From assembly GCA_026075535.2 (NCBI GenBank), contig AP026549.1:9052001-9116000 (forward strand): a stretch of DNA of 64,000 nt, given 5' to 3'. A program made the translations under genes and the position numbers. A model generated the notes under the pieces. The model searched no databases. It worked only from the letters and a program-made list of their open reading frames with translations, and was not told where the DNA came from. Positions 45,617 through 57,553 of this stretch are shown here, one piece after another (the stretch's first letter is position 1; every line of letters starts with the position of its first letter). The DNA is from Tricholoma matsutake (taxonomy: Eukaryota; Basidiomycota; Agaricomycetes; Agaricales; Tricholomataceae).

Positions 45617-47319
45617 TAGGGCTGCACACCGTACCATCTGACAGGTACGGCCGTACAATCGACGGGCATCAGACGGGTATGGCTCAACCGTCCACCATCC
45701 GTATAGTTTGGTAAGTAGAACTCCAACGGCTACGGGACGGGTACGGATACGGCTGTTGGACGGTCATGTACGGTAGACGGGATGCAATAAAGAAGACAAA
45801 GATAGACATATAGGATTGACTATCTACGTATTCAACAATGTAGGGCTGCAGTAGCCTTTGCGCAAGCCAGATGTAAGCACTTCTTAACAAGCATTAAAAT
45901 ATGGATGGTATCAGCATTAAGGCTTGCGCGGCGAAGAGAAATGGTGTCCCGACCACCTGAGAAGACCTGCTCGATGGCAACAGCAGAACCTAGATGTGAA
46001 GATGATGCATTAAAATTTTGTAAATATGCTAGAATGACTCACCAGGTATACATAAAATGTCATGAGCAAGGCGAAACAAGTTTGGGAACTGAGCTCGTCG
46101 ACCCATCCACCAGTGAATTGGATTGCACGCATCAAAATCTTCAGCAGGAAGTTTGAAATATTCTTCGAGCTCATTGATGGATGGCTTCTCTTTCCTGCGA
46201 TATTGAGCCATGAAGGATTTCTGAGGGGAACCCATAATAGGTTCAGTTTGAACAGATGGACTCGGAGAATTCACTGATGACGGTGTAGAGACGACCACAT
46301 GTGCATAATTTTCATGGAAGTAGTTGAAGAAGTTTGATTTTGATTGTTCGAGGTGCTCGGCAAGCATCGGGTCATCGGCATAATCTATCTTCATGCCCTC
46401 GTATGATATCCAAGTATCAAGCACTGTTATCATTCACTCATTAAGTGAATGATCACACAGACAATTAGGCACATACATGCAGCCCATGTATAGAAGGGAG
46501 ATGTGTCATACTGGTAGTAGTAATCACTGAGTTTGTGGTGGGCATCTGTGAGTCCCGCTTTGATATTCAGCGAAACTGAATCTGGAAGATTGCAAAGAAT
46601 AGTTTTGATGTCGTCTTGTAGTCCTCGAGATATTGCACAGGCTGATCTGCCATACTGAGACGACAGTTCTGAGCTTCAAGTTGTTTCCATGAGCATTTTA
46701 TCTTGTCTCGACCTCATGATGAAAATTTTCCTCGGCGACACTGTGAGCCTGTCTTGATTTTTTTTCCAATTACTGTGGATGCCCCTGTGTTGGTTTTGCG
46801 TCTTGGAGATCAATGATAAAGACAAAACCATGGTTATTGACACTATTGCATTGAAATGTGATTAAAATGTACTCCACGTACATTTCTTGAGTCGTCGATG
46901 GCCAGCCTAGTGTGAGTACTATCCCAGGCTTGACATCGTCACCGAATAAAATCAGGGCTCAAGAAAATGAAGGGACACTAAAGGAAATCTGAAAGAACAA
47001 GATATATTTCAAAGTGGGACAGCGGTACGGCTAGTATGTGGTTTGCATGGTGTTCAATGGCAACGGTGCGAGTTGTGTGTTGTTCGATCATCTAGTCTGT
47101 GGCATGTTGATAGGAAAAAAATTAAAGTTTGCTTGGAGATTCCCATCCAATGCTGTCTAATCCCGTTGACAGCCATACCTTGGACGGCATTGGACGGGTA
47201 CTGACCATCCCATCCACCGTCCGTCTACATAGTTGCAAAGAGCTGCAACGGTACGGATACAGTGACCATACTACGGGTCCATCTATGCCATACTGTACGG
47301 TCACGGTGTGCAGCCCTAC
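45617..47319 (-). mobile_element. hAT element with perfect 8-bp target duplication, inside the Helitron
   Basis: It begins TAGGGCTGCACACCGTAC and ends with the inverted CGGTGTGCAGCCCTA. It is flanked on both sides by CTTGAAGA (45609-45616 and 47320-47327). Subterminal regions carry GTACGG/GACGG repeats in both orientations. It encodes only the C-terminal half of a transposase, so it is internally deleted. Removing it restores the Helitron reading frame. Confidence 0.93.
45832..46700 (-). pseudogene. hAT transposase C-terminal part with dimerisation domain
   Basis: Three exons on the minus strand are visible: about 46700-46477, 46423-46043 and 45989-45832. Two 53-nt introns separate them (GTATGT...CAG and GTGAGT...TAG), and the phases fit. 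The product includes KLSDYYYQYDTSPFY, a WWMGRRAQFPNLFRLAHDIL block and VFSGGRDTISLRRASLNADT, the hAT C-terminal dimerisation signature, ending in TGA at 45832. The BED finger and most of the DDE region are not found. Weak similarity continues to about 46960 (LTLGWPS). Confidence 0.8.
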
Positions 47320-47530
47320 TTGAAGAATTAGATCAAGTACTAGCCTGTATATTTACTGGACCATGTCAGCCAACAGAAAAAGATATTGAATGAACCCCAC
47401 TACTTGTTAGACACAAACAAGTAGGTAAAGCACTTCAATGGTTGAAATTTAATCACCTTGATTATCATAGCATTGAAATATCTGAAAGGAACTTGGATAA
47501 ATATCCTCAGAATGGAACACCTGTAATAAA

Positions 47531-49066
47531 TTGATAAACACTTTGACACCATTGATCACTTACCTTTTTTGCTGTAACTCTGATACTACAAGTTTGCTGT
47601 CTGGAACTGCAATCAAAGCTATTGTTGCATATGTATCTGATTATGTGACAAAACCAGGCCTTAAGACCTATTCTATTTTTGACACAATCAGACAGATATT
47701 TAACAGAAATACTGAACTTACAACTGGTTCAATAGACTGTAAAAGTGCTGCAAGATCATTGATGATTAAAATTGTCAATGCACTTACTGCAAAAATGGAG
47801 ATTGGTAGTCCTATGGCATGCCTGTACATATTTGGTTTTCCAGACCACTATACTGATCACATGTTTGTTAGTTTTTACTGGAGAAATTATGTACAGGAAG
47901 TACAAAGTGCTTGGGTTTCTCTTAATGAGGAAGAAAACCCGCTAAAGTTGTTCTCAACAAGAACCAAGTTGGCTTATCAAATGTTCAAGACTATATGCAT
48001 TGACCATTTATATATAGTGATCTCAATTTGTACAACTGGATTCAACAAGCTCAAAAATCCAAGTGGTCAAAGATACAACAAGCCAAGTTTGATGAGATAC
48101 TGAAAAATCAGGAAGATATCAATGAAGATGAAGAGGTTATAGATGACGAACTTGATGAGCTGGACATATTAAATAACAGCAGTGTAAATTCTACATTAAA
48201 ACAGTCAGGTGGTGGAAAAGATGAGACTGATTGTGCAGAGTATGATTTGCTAGAAGATGAGCCAGGTGATTATGACAATACTGATGAAAATGATGATTTT
48301 AGTGATGAACTGAATCTCGGGGAAGAGAATGCACAACACCTGTATGAAGATGAAAAGGAGCACCAATTTTTAAAGTCTCATCCTCAATTTCAAACTCATC
48401 AGATTCACTGTGTTGATAAAATCCACAATATACCAAATTTTCTTGGAGGTCCATTGCCAAGATGTGATCAGGGTGACAGAGAATTTTATTGCTTAACTAT
48501 GCTTACTTTATTCAAACATTGGAGATCAGGAAAAAACCTCAAATCTGTTAACATGACATGGGATGAAACATTCAACCAACACAAGTTCACAATTAGACAA
48601 GAACAGCTAATGAAGAATTTTAATCTCCAGTATGAGTGTTTGGATGCCAGAGATGATTATTCTGCAAAGCTCAAAAAAGATGAAGCAGAAACTGTTTTTT
48701 TTTCCTTTGTGGGCATCTTCAGATGTTTTGAAAGATCTGGACAAGAATACATTTGCAGAATTTGATGATGATAGTCTCCTGGAAATGTCTACTGAGGAAA
48801 GTGCTTATTTAGATCCTACAGTAAAACATTTGAAAAAGTTGGAGGAAATGAATCAGATAGAGAATGTTGTTCAAAATGCAGGTTGGTTGGATGAATGTCC
48901 TCAGAAAATTGAAAATATTAATTCAAAGGGAATTAATATACAAGAGAATATGGCTGGTAAACAATGGAATTCAGTAGTCAAAACTGCAAAGGATGCTATT
49001 TTGGCAGAGCAAGGAAAACATCTTCCTGTCAATGATGAGGGAATACCACTGACATCACATAACTAA
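47531..49066 (+). pseudogene. Helitron protein, region after the missing Rep core and linker
   Basis: Residues beginning with LITYLFCCNSDTTSLLSGTA and continuing through AYVSDYVTKP and MEIGSPMACLYIFGFPDHY are the conserved block between Rep and helicase in fungal Helitrons. A highly acidic linker (48115-48330) follows. The frame is continuous by overlap 47531-48103, then 48028-48765, then 48632-49066. The last switch is at a run of nine T residues near 48697, a likely slippage indel. A TAA at 49064 interrupts before the helicase. Confidence 0.8.
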
Positions 49067-49075
49067 AATGATGTT

Positions 49076-50688
49076 GTGGTTGATAACATGAGCTATCTTC
49101 AAAAGGACTTTAAAGCAGAAGAAAGTACTAAGCAAATAATTACAGATAATACAGTTGAGAAGTTCAACTTGAATACTGAACAAGAAAGAGCCTTTTGTAT
49201 TGTTGCCAACCATGCAACCATGTCTAAACCAGGACATCTAAAAATGTATCTTGGTGGTATAGGCAGTACTGGAAAATCACAATTTATTAAAGCATTAATA
49301 TATTTCTTTGAAATGAGAAATGAATCTCACCAAATTATGATAGTAGCACCAACTGGATCGGCTGCTGCATTGCTGAATGGATCAACTTATCATTCAGTAT
49401 TGGGAATAAACACTACTAAGGATGGTGAATCTGTGTGTAATGAAAACACTGTCATAGGTCTAGTTAAAGGCCAACTAGATGGTGTTGACTATATATTTTT
49501 AGATGAAGTATCTATGGTAGCATGTCATGAGTTTTATAAAATCAGTGCTCAAATAGCCAAAGCAAGAAATGTAGCAGACACACCTTTTGGTGGCATAAAT
49601 ATGATATTTGCAGGTGACTTTGGACAACTTCCACCTGTTGGAGGGCAATCTCTTTATAAAGAAACTGTTGGAACATCTGTTGATGCATCTCAGACATCGC
49701 ATGGACAACAATCAGCTATTGGCAAAGCATTGTGGCATCAAGTTTCTACAGTGGTCATTTTGCGACAGAATATGCGACAGAAAACACAAAGTACAGAAGA
49801 TGCAAAGCTACAAACTGCACTTGAAAACCACACTTAGCAGATATAAATGTTTGCAATGTGTCAATTATTACAGCATTCAATGCACCAAAAGACAGAATCA
49901 ACCAACTCGGCACTGAGCAATTTGCAAAAGAAACTGGACAAACATTAACTCATTTTTGTTCTGTTGATCAATTTGGAGAAGAAGAGAAACCTGGCATAGA
50001 AAAAAAGTGCATGCATAAAAAATGTATACTAAACAATGGTGATATTAATCCAGTCTTGCAAAATGTACTATGGAATTTAAGGCATTCTGCATCTGATCAT
50101 GTTTCCAGCAAATTATCTCTTTGCATTGGACTGCCTGTAATGATAAGACACAATGAAGCAACAGAGCTTTGTATCACAAAGGGACAAGAAGGCCATATTG
50201 CTGGTTGGCAATCAGCCATTGGACCAAATGGACAAGTTATGCTTGACACACTGTTTATAAAACTTGATCAACCTGCAAAGACCATCAAATTGGATGGCCT
50301 ACCAGAAAATGTAGTACCTTTGACAAAACTATCCAAAAATGTGTTGTGTGTTACTCCAAGTGATATATGGCCTTAAAAAATCAATTGCTCACAAGTACCT
50401 ATTCTACCTAATTTTGCAATGACAGACTATGCATCTCAAGGAAAGACTCAACCTATCAATGTTGTTGACTTGAGTAGTTGCCGAGATCATTTGTCTTATT
50501 ATACTGCTCTATCTAGAGGTTCTACAGCAAGTGATACTATAATTGTGCAAGGATTCAATCCATACAAAATCACATGTGGAGTGTCAGGCTATCTTAGACA
50601 AGAATTTAGAGAGCTTGAAATACTAGATGAGATTACAAAGCTAGCATATGAAGGTCATCTTCCCAAAAGTATTAATGGCAATTATTGA
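49076..50688 (+). pseudogene. Helitron Pif1-like helicase domain
   Basis: Walker A is GGIGSTGKSQ near 49253-49282. The APTGSAAALLNG motif is near 49350, Walker B is FLDEVSMV near 49498, FAGDFGQLPPVGG is near 49610 and the arginine-containing RQNMRQ is near 49765. After a frameshift at about 49830 the domain goes on through SIITAFNAPKDRIN and LPVMIRHNEA. A TAA lies at 50374. The C-terminal motif YASQGKTQPINVVD and YTALSRGSTASDTIIVQGF follow near 50430-50560. It unwinds DNA during rolling-circle transposition in active copies. Three lesions make this one dead. Confidence 0.88.
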
Positions 50689-50982
50689 AATGCACTTATA
50701 CATCAATTTCAGTTGTATAAGGGAGCTGAATATGTACCTCCTAATGTCCCAACACAGCTAAAGTGGACTTCAACTGACCCTATGAATTTACTTCCTACAA
50801 TTACTGATAGTCCTTGGCAAATTATAAAGCCTAAAAACAGGAATGAAACAACTGCTGTTGGTAATAGTACAGAATACATGAAGAAAAACACTTTGAGTAA
50901 TCATACATTTGTTGCTGCCAAAGGTACAGTATGAGTTAATTCAGATCAGATTACTGGTTCTAAGTGCAAAGCTGATAATGAC

Positions 50983-51796
50983 ATGGACTTGTCTGCTGAA
51001 TCCAATAAGAAAAAGAAAGTTAAGTTATCATTTATTCCATCACAAGAGTCTCCTGTAGGTATTATATGGGATGCAGATAATTACAGTTGTGCATATGATG
51101 CTATATTTACTGTGTTATGCGATATATGGATTCAAGATACAAAAAAATGGACAAAATGGTTTTGTTGGCTAAGTAATCCATTAGAAAAACTAGCATATAA
51201 CTACAGAGAAACTCTTCATGGAAAGAAGACACTTGAGGCTGCTAGGAACAATGTCAGAAAAATGCTACACCAGACTAATAGCAATATGTTTCCATATGGC
51301 CAAATTGGTACCAATGTTGCAGAACTTGCTAGACAGTTGATGATTAGACCTGAATCACCATGTTATGCAAAACTGAAATGTATCATATGCAACAAATCAG
51401 ATACAGCAGATGCACCTGAAAAATTTATGCATATACTCAGTAGTGAGATGAAGTCTATCAATGGATGGTTTCAACACTGGCAAGAAGAGCCTTCAATAGA
51501 TTGCCAACAGTGTCATAATAAACAACATATAATTTGTAGATTTAATATGCCTCCAGAAATACTTATGTTTAGCTTGAATGTGAGTGGAATAGCAATCAGC
51601 ACAATTCAAGTAAAAGGAGCAAATAACAAGGACACGATACTTCCTTTAAAAGGAATTGTTTACTCTGGAGATTTTCATTTTACTAGTTGGATTATATCTA
51701 ACAAAGATGTATGGTTTCATGATGGCATGATTACAAAGAGCAAGTGTCAAAAGGAAGGTCACATAACTGATTTCTCAGACAAAGACCTCATGACTC
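50983..51796 (+). pseudogene. Helitron C-terminal ubiquitin-protease-like domain
   Basis: A 270-codon uninterrupted frame holds NYSCAYDAIFTVLCDIW near 51084 (cysteine box of a C19-type ubiquitin protease). A CIICN...CQQC zinc pair lies at about 51388-51515, and a histidine box GDFHFTSWII near 51668. Fungal Helitrons often carry cysteine-protease domains at the C terminus. The Cys and His are both present, so the site looks intact. The last native codons are cut at 51796 by the Copia #2 LTR, and the listed stop just after belongs to the LTR. Confidence 0.75.
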
Positions 51797-52157
51797 TGTT
51801 GAGAATGACACCATGAGTGCATGCGAATGCCGTATTGCCAAATACAAATCTCAGCACATTAATTGATGTGTGTCCTATATTTAGCACATCCCTTTCATGC
51901 ACATGTTTGTATCCATGTCATGGATACCTTTGTACCATTCTTCTTTATCTAACCTGAATCGTATATATACAGTAGACAGATACCAGATCACCTCAGTCAC
52001 TTATACAGAGACTGAGGTGAGTAATGACTTATTATTTAGTAGTGATCGATTACTTACTGTACTTATAGTTCACTCTTGTTGTACTAGGTACAGTACTAAT
52101 ATAGTCACTTATACAGAGACTGAGTTCACTCTTGTTGTACTAGGTTGATTTTCTACA
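51797..52157 (+). repeat. Copia #2 5' LTR
   Basis: 361 bp from TGTTGAGAATGACACC to TTTTCTACA. It is followed by the same GGTTATGGGCC primer site at 52158-52168. Confidence 0.9.
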
Positions 52158-52374
52158 GGTTATGGGCCACTCCCATCACATTTAGATGATGGTAGAAAAT
52201 CTCCTAGCCACTCAGTGTTTACCTACGCTATTTTTGATCAGACCCCTAGATCACTTAGATCTCAGATCACAACTTAATGGGATCAGACTACCCGACCCAT
52301 TTCCCCCCCTTTGTCTTCTTTGACATTGCCCTACTCGATGCTCACCTGCCATTACCACTGCCACTTGCTACACT

Positions 52375-53497
52375 ATGGTTGCTGAAACAAACCCACCTTC
52401 TATTTCTCTCATCAAGTTGTCAGTTCAGTACTCAGGGGAGAAGTTGGACAAACTTAAGTCTAATTACAAAGAATGGTGTGAGGAAATCACAATCGCCCTC
52501 TCGCTGAATGGACTCTATGAATATGTGACTGGTGATATTACCCCACCTACATCTACAGAAACCCATGCTCTTGCAAACTGGGTGGCTAACTTGCGTCTCA
52601 TGTATGCCTTTCTTGCTTCCAGTGTTTCCCCATCCGAGCACCCATTCCTTGATATCAAGAAGGGCCCTGATGTAAATTGGAAAACTCTCCAAGATCATCA
52701 TCAGAAGGAAGGCCCAGTCCACCAAGTCCAATTGCTCCAGCAAGCACTTTCCATCCAGTGCTCAAAGGATGTGCCACTTCCTGAAATGGCAGAAAGGATT
52801 TGTACTCTCATTGAACACACTTTTGCCATGGGGGACATAAAAGCCAACCTACTCTGTTGTATCGCCCTCCTTAATTCCCTTAGCGACAACTTCCCACATG
52901 CATGATCCATTATATCCTGCAACATCGCTGCCTTGACTGCCAGTTCCCCATATGGGTCAAAGGATATCCGCATGTTCCTGGAGAATGAACAGTCTGTCCT
53001 TGAGAATGACCAGCATCATGATTCTCGCTCCACCATTGCACTTACCACTCGGACTAAATTAAACAAAGTGCCTAATGTGCCCACTTGTGGGAATCCTGTC
53101 TGTAAAAAGACTGGGCATACTATGGAGTACTGCATCAAGCCTGGAGGCAGCATGGCTGGGAAGACCATCGATGAATCCAAAGCCCACATGGAAGCTGGCA
53201 CTTGAGAAGAAAGCACCAGGTACTGCTAGTTCCAGGATTCCAATTACAGTAAAGGATGTCAACAGACGTACCTTCACGGTCATGGTCGATTCTGAATCCC
53301 CTGTGCCCATTGCCTCCCACCTGGAATTTGCTGGCCTCGCATGCGATCCCCTTCCCACTGCTTCCATCAAAGAGGTTGAATATGAGGGATGGATTGTTGA
53401 GGAGGAGGAGGCGTCTACGACTCTCGACTGGAACCAACATACATCCATGCATAATGATGGCGCGTTCACTGTCGAACCACTTACTCAGACCCATTGA
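52375..53497 (+). pseudogene. Copia #2 gag
   Basis: It starts MVAETNPPS at 52375 and ends near 53497. TGA at 52903 stands where Copia #1 has an arginine codon, and there is a frameshift near 53185. The knuckle CGNPVCKKTGHTMEYC keeps the C-x4-C-x4-H-x4-C spacing. Confidence 0.82.
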
Positions 53498-53500
53498 TCT

Positions 53501-55490
53501 CACCTTTCACTGGATGAGCATCCTTTTATTGTCAACTCTGGTGCAACTGTACATATTTCACCTGACAGATTGGATTTCCTTACCCTTCATCCAACTCAAC
53601 CACGTACCATTAGAGGGGTGGGAGGTTCCTCAATAGCTGCCATCGGTGTCGGGGATATCAAACTCCAGATAGCCTGAGGCGCATCAATTCTCTTATGTAA
53701 CACGCTCTATATTCCAAACTTGACTGTCCAACTCATCTCCATAGGAGTATTGGCTGATGACTCAAATGTTGCCACACATTTTGATAATACAGAGTGTTGG
53801 ATTACAGACAAGTCCACTGGTGCACTGGTTGCACGAGGATCCAGGCTCTCCAAGAGACTCTACTCACTCAACCTCCACTCTGCCGCTGCCGACCAGGCCT
53901 TTTCCATACACAAATCCCCAAACTTGGAAACATGGCACTGCCATCTTGGCCATGCCAACTACCAATCCATCTGGGATATGGCCAAAAATGGGATGTTCAC
54001 AGGTGCACCTCTTGTTTCTTCACCAAAACTGCCTAAGTGCGAATCATGTGTGCTTGGAAAACAGACAAAGACACCTGTCCCAAAGAGACGTGAGGAGGGG
54101 CCTGGTCACAAGGCAACAAGGAAGTTGCAGAAAGTATGGGTTGATTTGTTGGGACCACATGCAGTGAAGTCTCATACTGGGAATTCATATGTAATGGATA
54201 TAGTTGATGACTACACCTCCTTCCCTTGGTCAATACCCCTTTGCAACAAATATGATTCTTTTCCCAAACTTAAAGCCTGGAAACTCGCCCGAGAAACTGA
54301 AACAGGTCTTAAAGTTGAAATCTACATCACTGATAATGGGGAGCTTAAGTCGCATGAAATGGAGGCCTGGTTGAAGACTTGGGGAATGGAACAACGATTT
54401 ACCGCTCCCCATACCTTTGCACACATTGGGCGCATCAAATGTATGCAGAGGACACTCATGGCTAAGGCCTGTACAATGTGGATTTATTCTGGATTACCAG
54501 CATATTTATGGGACGAATTCTATTTAACAGCCTCCCATTTACATACAAAAACCACTACTCTCTCCCTCAAAGGAACCACACCTTGGGAACTATGGTACAA
54601 AAGAAAACCTGACTATTCTTACCTGAAAGAAATTGGTTGCCAAGCCTTTGTCCTTATCCCCAGGAAGGACAACCCTAAAATCTTCGAATGCTCCATTGAA
54701 TGCGTATTGGTAGGGTATGGTTCAAAATCGAAATCGTATCAATGCTATGACCATGCAACACAAAAAATCCACAGTTCCTACCATGTTAGATTCCTTGAAA
54801 GTCATGATGGTCACTCACTGGCACTGCCTACACCTACCATGGAAAATGGGGGGGTTGAGACTGAAGACTCTACATCAAACTTCAGCCCCCTATCCCTGGA
54901 TAATGAGGACAATGAAGACCCAATTGTTGATTCTGACTCTCTGGACAGGGGCACTCATGATACAGATGTACAACAAGTCCAATCACTTACACCCCTCCTA
55001 CATTGCTCTTCACGCACACCCATTCCCACTGAGAAAAATCCCAGTGGGGGTCCAACTATTACCAGAACTGCTGCTGCTGTCAAAACATCCCAGGAAAGTG
55101 CCACACGAGTTAAGGAAGCACGACAAGAACAATGAGCAGCAACATTGGCTGCCAGAACCGATCACCCACCAGATTCCATGATCGATCATGATTGTGATGT
55201 CATTGAGGAACTCCGACAATCACTCAATAACCTTGATCTCGGAGATCAAGCGCATCAATTCCAGGCCCTGATCTTGGAGATGGAAGATTTTGATCTGGAA
55301 TCACTTCAATTTGAAGACAATCCTCAAACATGGGAGGAGGCTAAGAACTCAGTTGATGCAGATTGATGGACAGAGGGATACATAGATGAGCTTCAATCCT
55401 TGAAGGATATGGGTGTTTACAAACTGATTCCCCGTGGTGACGTTCCCCAAGGAAAGTAGATCCGTAAAGGGAAACCAGTTTTCCATATTA
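53501..55490 (+). pseudogene. Copia #2 protease, integrase and RT N-terminus
   Basis: The 471-codon open stretch 53720-55135 covers the whole integrase: HCHLGHANYQ, CESCVLGKQ, VDLLGPHAV and ITDNGELK. At the catalytic Glu site this copy reads HIGRIKCMQRT, where Copia #1 has HVERM, so the third catalytic residue is replaced by Lys. The protease motif reads FIVNSGATVHIS, with the catalytic Asp changed to Asn. RT begins near 55400 (MGVYKLIPRGDVPQGK) and is cut at 55498. Confidence 0.83.
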
Positions 55491-55498
55491 AGCATGAT

Positions 55499-56165
55499 TA
55501 GTGATTATCACGGGTTTGGAGACCCGCACAGGTATGAGCCAAGGGTATGCAGGGGTACAGGTACAGGTACAGGATCCTGTACCCTTGACAAACCCATACC
55601 TGCGTGGCGGGTATGTGGATATTGCCTATTTGGGCTGCCAGACTTAAAATGCTTGTATCTCGCTCAATATTGTACTGTTTTCCCTCATTATTAATGCGTA
55701 TTACACAGTCCTTAGTAGTCTATTCATGTATGATAACAACAATGTTCAAATTCATGTAGTTAAAAATCAGACTTTCACTGATAACACCTCTCCTAGCTTA
55801 AAAGTACCATATCTCATCAAGTTTTGACCGTTTTCTGAGGCAAAATGTGCATTCTGCTGCATTTACTGGTGTTAATTGATATACAGCAACAGTTGAGCTC
55901 CAAGACTTGCAGTCAACAATCACATTTTTGCAGTAACTCATCCATTCTGACTGAATTTGCTAAATCTCATTTTTTGACCATCTTCCAACATTGTTAGTGT
56001 GTTCTCATGGGTTCAGAAGTGTCCATTGATGTGATGTGTCCATGCATGCATACTTGTAGTTGAACATTGATTTGACATTGATTTTTTCATTTTCTAGGCT
56101 AGCACTACCCAAGCATGGCCTAATCTACATCTTGAAACCTTTGACAAATGCCCACTGGCACGAGG
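55499..56165 (+). mobile_element. hAT left end inside Copia #2, with downstream sequence
   Basis: It begins TAGTGATTATCACGG directly after the target sequence AGCATGAT. It continues with three GGTAC-type repeats and the palindrome GTACAGGATCCTGTAC. The sequence from about 55620 to 56165 has no coding signal and is probably hAT interior. It is cut by the 3' LTR of Copia #3. Confidence 0.65.
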
Positions 56166-56506
56166 TGTAGAAAATCAATCCTAGTACAATAAGAGTGAAC
56201 TGTAAGTGCAGTAAGTAACTGTTCACTACTAAATGATAATGGCAGTACTCACCTCAGTCTTTGTATAAGCGACTGAGGTGATCAGATATCTATCTACTGT
56301 ATGTATATGATCCACATTAGATAAAGAAGAATTGTATAAAGGTATCCATGACATGGATACAAACATGCATCTCAAAGGGATGCGCTAAATATAGGGCATG
56401 CATCAAATACATGCCGAGGTTAAATATAGAGCATGCATCAAATACATGCCTAGATCCATATATGGCAATACGGCATTCATATGCGCTCACGGTGTCATTC
56501 TCAACA
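56166..56506 (-). repeat. Copia #3 3' LTR (rearranged)
   Basis: 341 bp. It has lost one of the two TTGTACTAGG units (about 60 bp) and gained a tandem copy of a 42-bp segment around GCATGCATCAAATACATGCC at 56395-56450. It is therefore distinguishable from its 5' partner. Confidence 0.88.
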
Positions 56507-56589
56507 CTCCTCCTCACTGTGAATACTCCTCCTCGCATGGAATCAAGTTAGTGAAGGCCAAGGAAGCCATGGAGGTAAGTGAATTATTT

Positions 56590-57435
56590 GACATCCAACA
56601 CCTTCATGAACATGTCTGCGACATTCTCGTGGGTGTTGACGTAGATGAGTTGCAGTTCATTTGATTGGATGCATTCGCGAAGGAAATGGTATTTTATGTC
56701 AACGTGTTTAACACGGGAGTGAAGGAGGGGATCTTCAGATAATGTCTTGCTAGCTGAGTTGTCACAGTAGATTATTGTTGGGGGTGATTGTTGATGATTG
56801 ATGGAATGAAGTAGTGTTCACAACCAAATACATTCCTTTGCTGTCTCAAATGCAGCAACGTATTTGGCTTCGCATGATGAGGTTGCAATGACCTTTTGTT
56901 TACACGCCATCCAGGAGATGGCACCAGAACTGAGGGAACATGTATAACTGCCTACACTGCAATGTGTTGAGGCAGTTAGCCCAATCAGAATCGCTGAATG
57001 CGTGGAGGGATATAGGATGATCGCCACCAAGATGAAGTTGAAGATCCCTTGTACCTTTTAGGTAATGCACTAGCCTGGTGGCTGCTGCCCAATGTTCATA
57101 GGAATAGCAATCAAGATATTGCGAGAGTTGTTGGACAGCATAAGAAATATCGGGATGCGTTCCGATGGCTAGATAGAGTAGGCAACCTACAAGCGATTGG
57201 TAAGGGAGTTTGTTCAGTTGAACCTGGTCCTCAGAGGACATGGATAGGCGATTTGCACGGCCTAATTTGGAACCAGGTTCTAGAGGTGCAGAAACTGGAT
57301 GAGCGTCTTTTTGGCCAAATTGTTTGACAATTTTGTCGATCAGCGCTGTCTGTGATAGCGCAACAGTTCTGTTAGTCCTGTCCCAGGTGACACCAATCCC
57401 GACGGTAAAGCACACCATGCCCAACTCAGAAATAG
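56590..57435 (-). pseudogene. Copia #3 RT C-terminal part and RNase H
   Basis: Coding resumes after the hAT stub with WTISELGMVCFTVGIGV. It goes on through YQSLVGCLLYLAIGTHPDISY and RNase H (SCEAKYVAAFETAKEC, where the usual SCEAEY has Glu to Lys). The segment that carried the catalytic IHVDDYLS in other copies is deleted, so RT is dead. Confidence 0.83.
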
Positions 57436-57545
57436 TCCATGCGGGTACGGGTTTGTCAATGGTACAGGATCCTGTACCCGTACCCGTACCCCTGCATACC
57501 CTTGGCTCATACCCGTGCAGGTCTCCAAACCTGTGATAATCACTA
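57436..57545 (-). mobile_element. hAT stub inside Copia #3 RT
   Basis: On the minus strand it begins TAGTGATTATCACAGG after AGCATGAT (57553-57546). It contains GGGTACGGGTACGGGTAC and the palindrome GTACAGGATCCTGTAC. It then joins the RT again at TGGACTATTTCTGAG, so the right terminus and its target copy are deleted. Confidence 0.7.
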
Positions 57546-57553
57546 ATCATGCT

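Larger units (their letters stand above)
45440..51796 (+). mobile_element. Helitron remnant (Rep-deleted) with nested hAT
   Basis: The order is a DUF6570-like segment, the C-terminal part of the helitron-like N-terminal region, a Pif1-type helicase and a ubiquitin-protease-like domain, all on the plus strand. This is the layout of basidiomycete Helitrons. The HUH replication-initiator core that should lie between 47531 and the DUF6570-like part is absent. The hAT at 45617-47319 and the Copia pair from 51797 interrupt it. I could not find a convincing 5' TC or 3' CTRR terminus. The remainder may continue at 61242. Confidence 0.88.
51797..55498 (+). mobile_element. Copia #2 (plus strand), truncated in RT
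   Basis: The element has a 5' LTR, primer site, gag, protease, integrase and the first part of RT up to AGCATGAT (55491-55498), where a hAT left end follows. It has no 3' LTR of its own. Flanks: GACTC before 51797. Confidence 0.88.
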
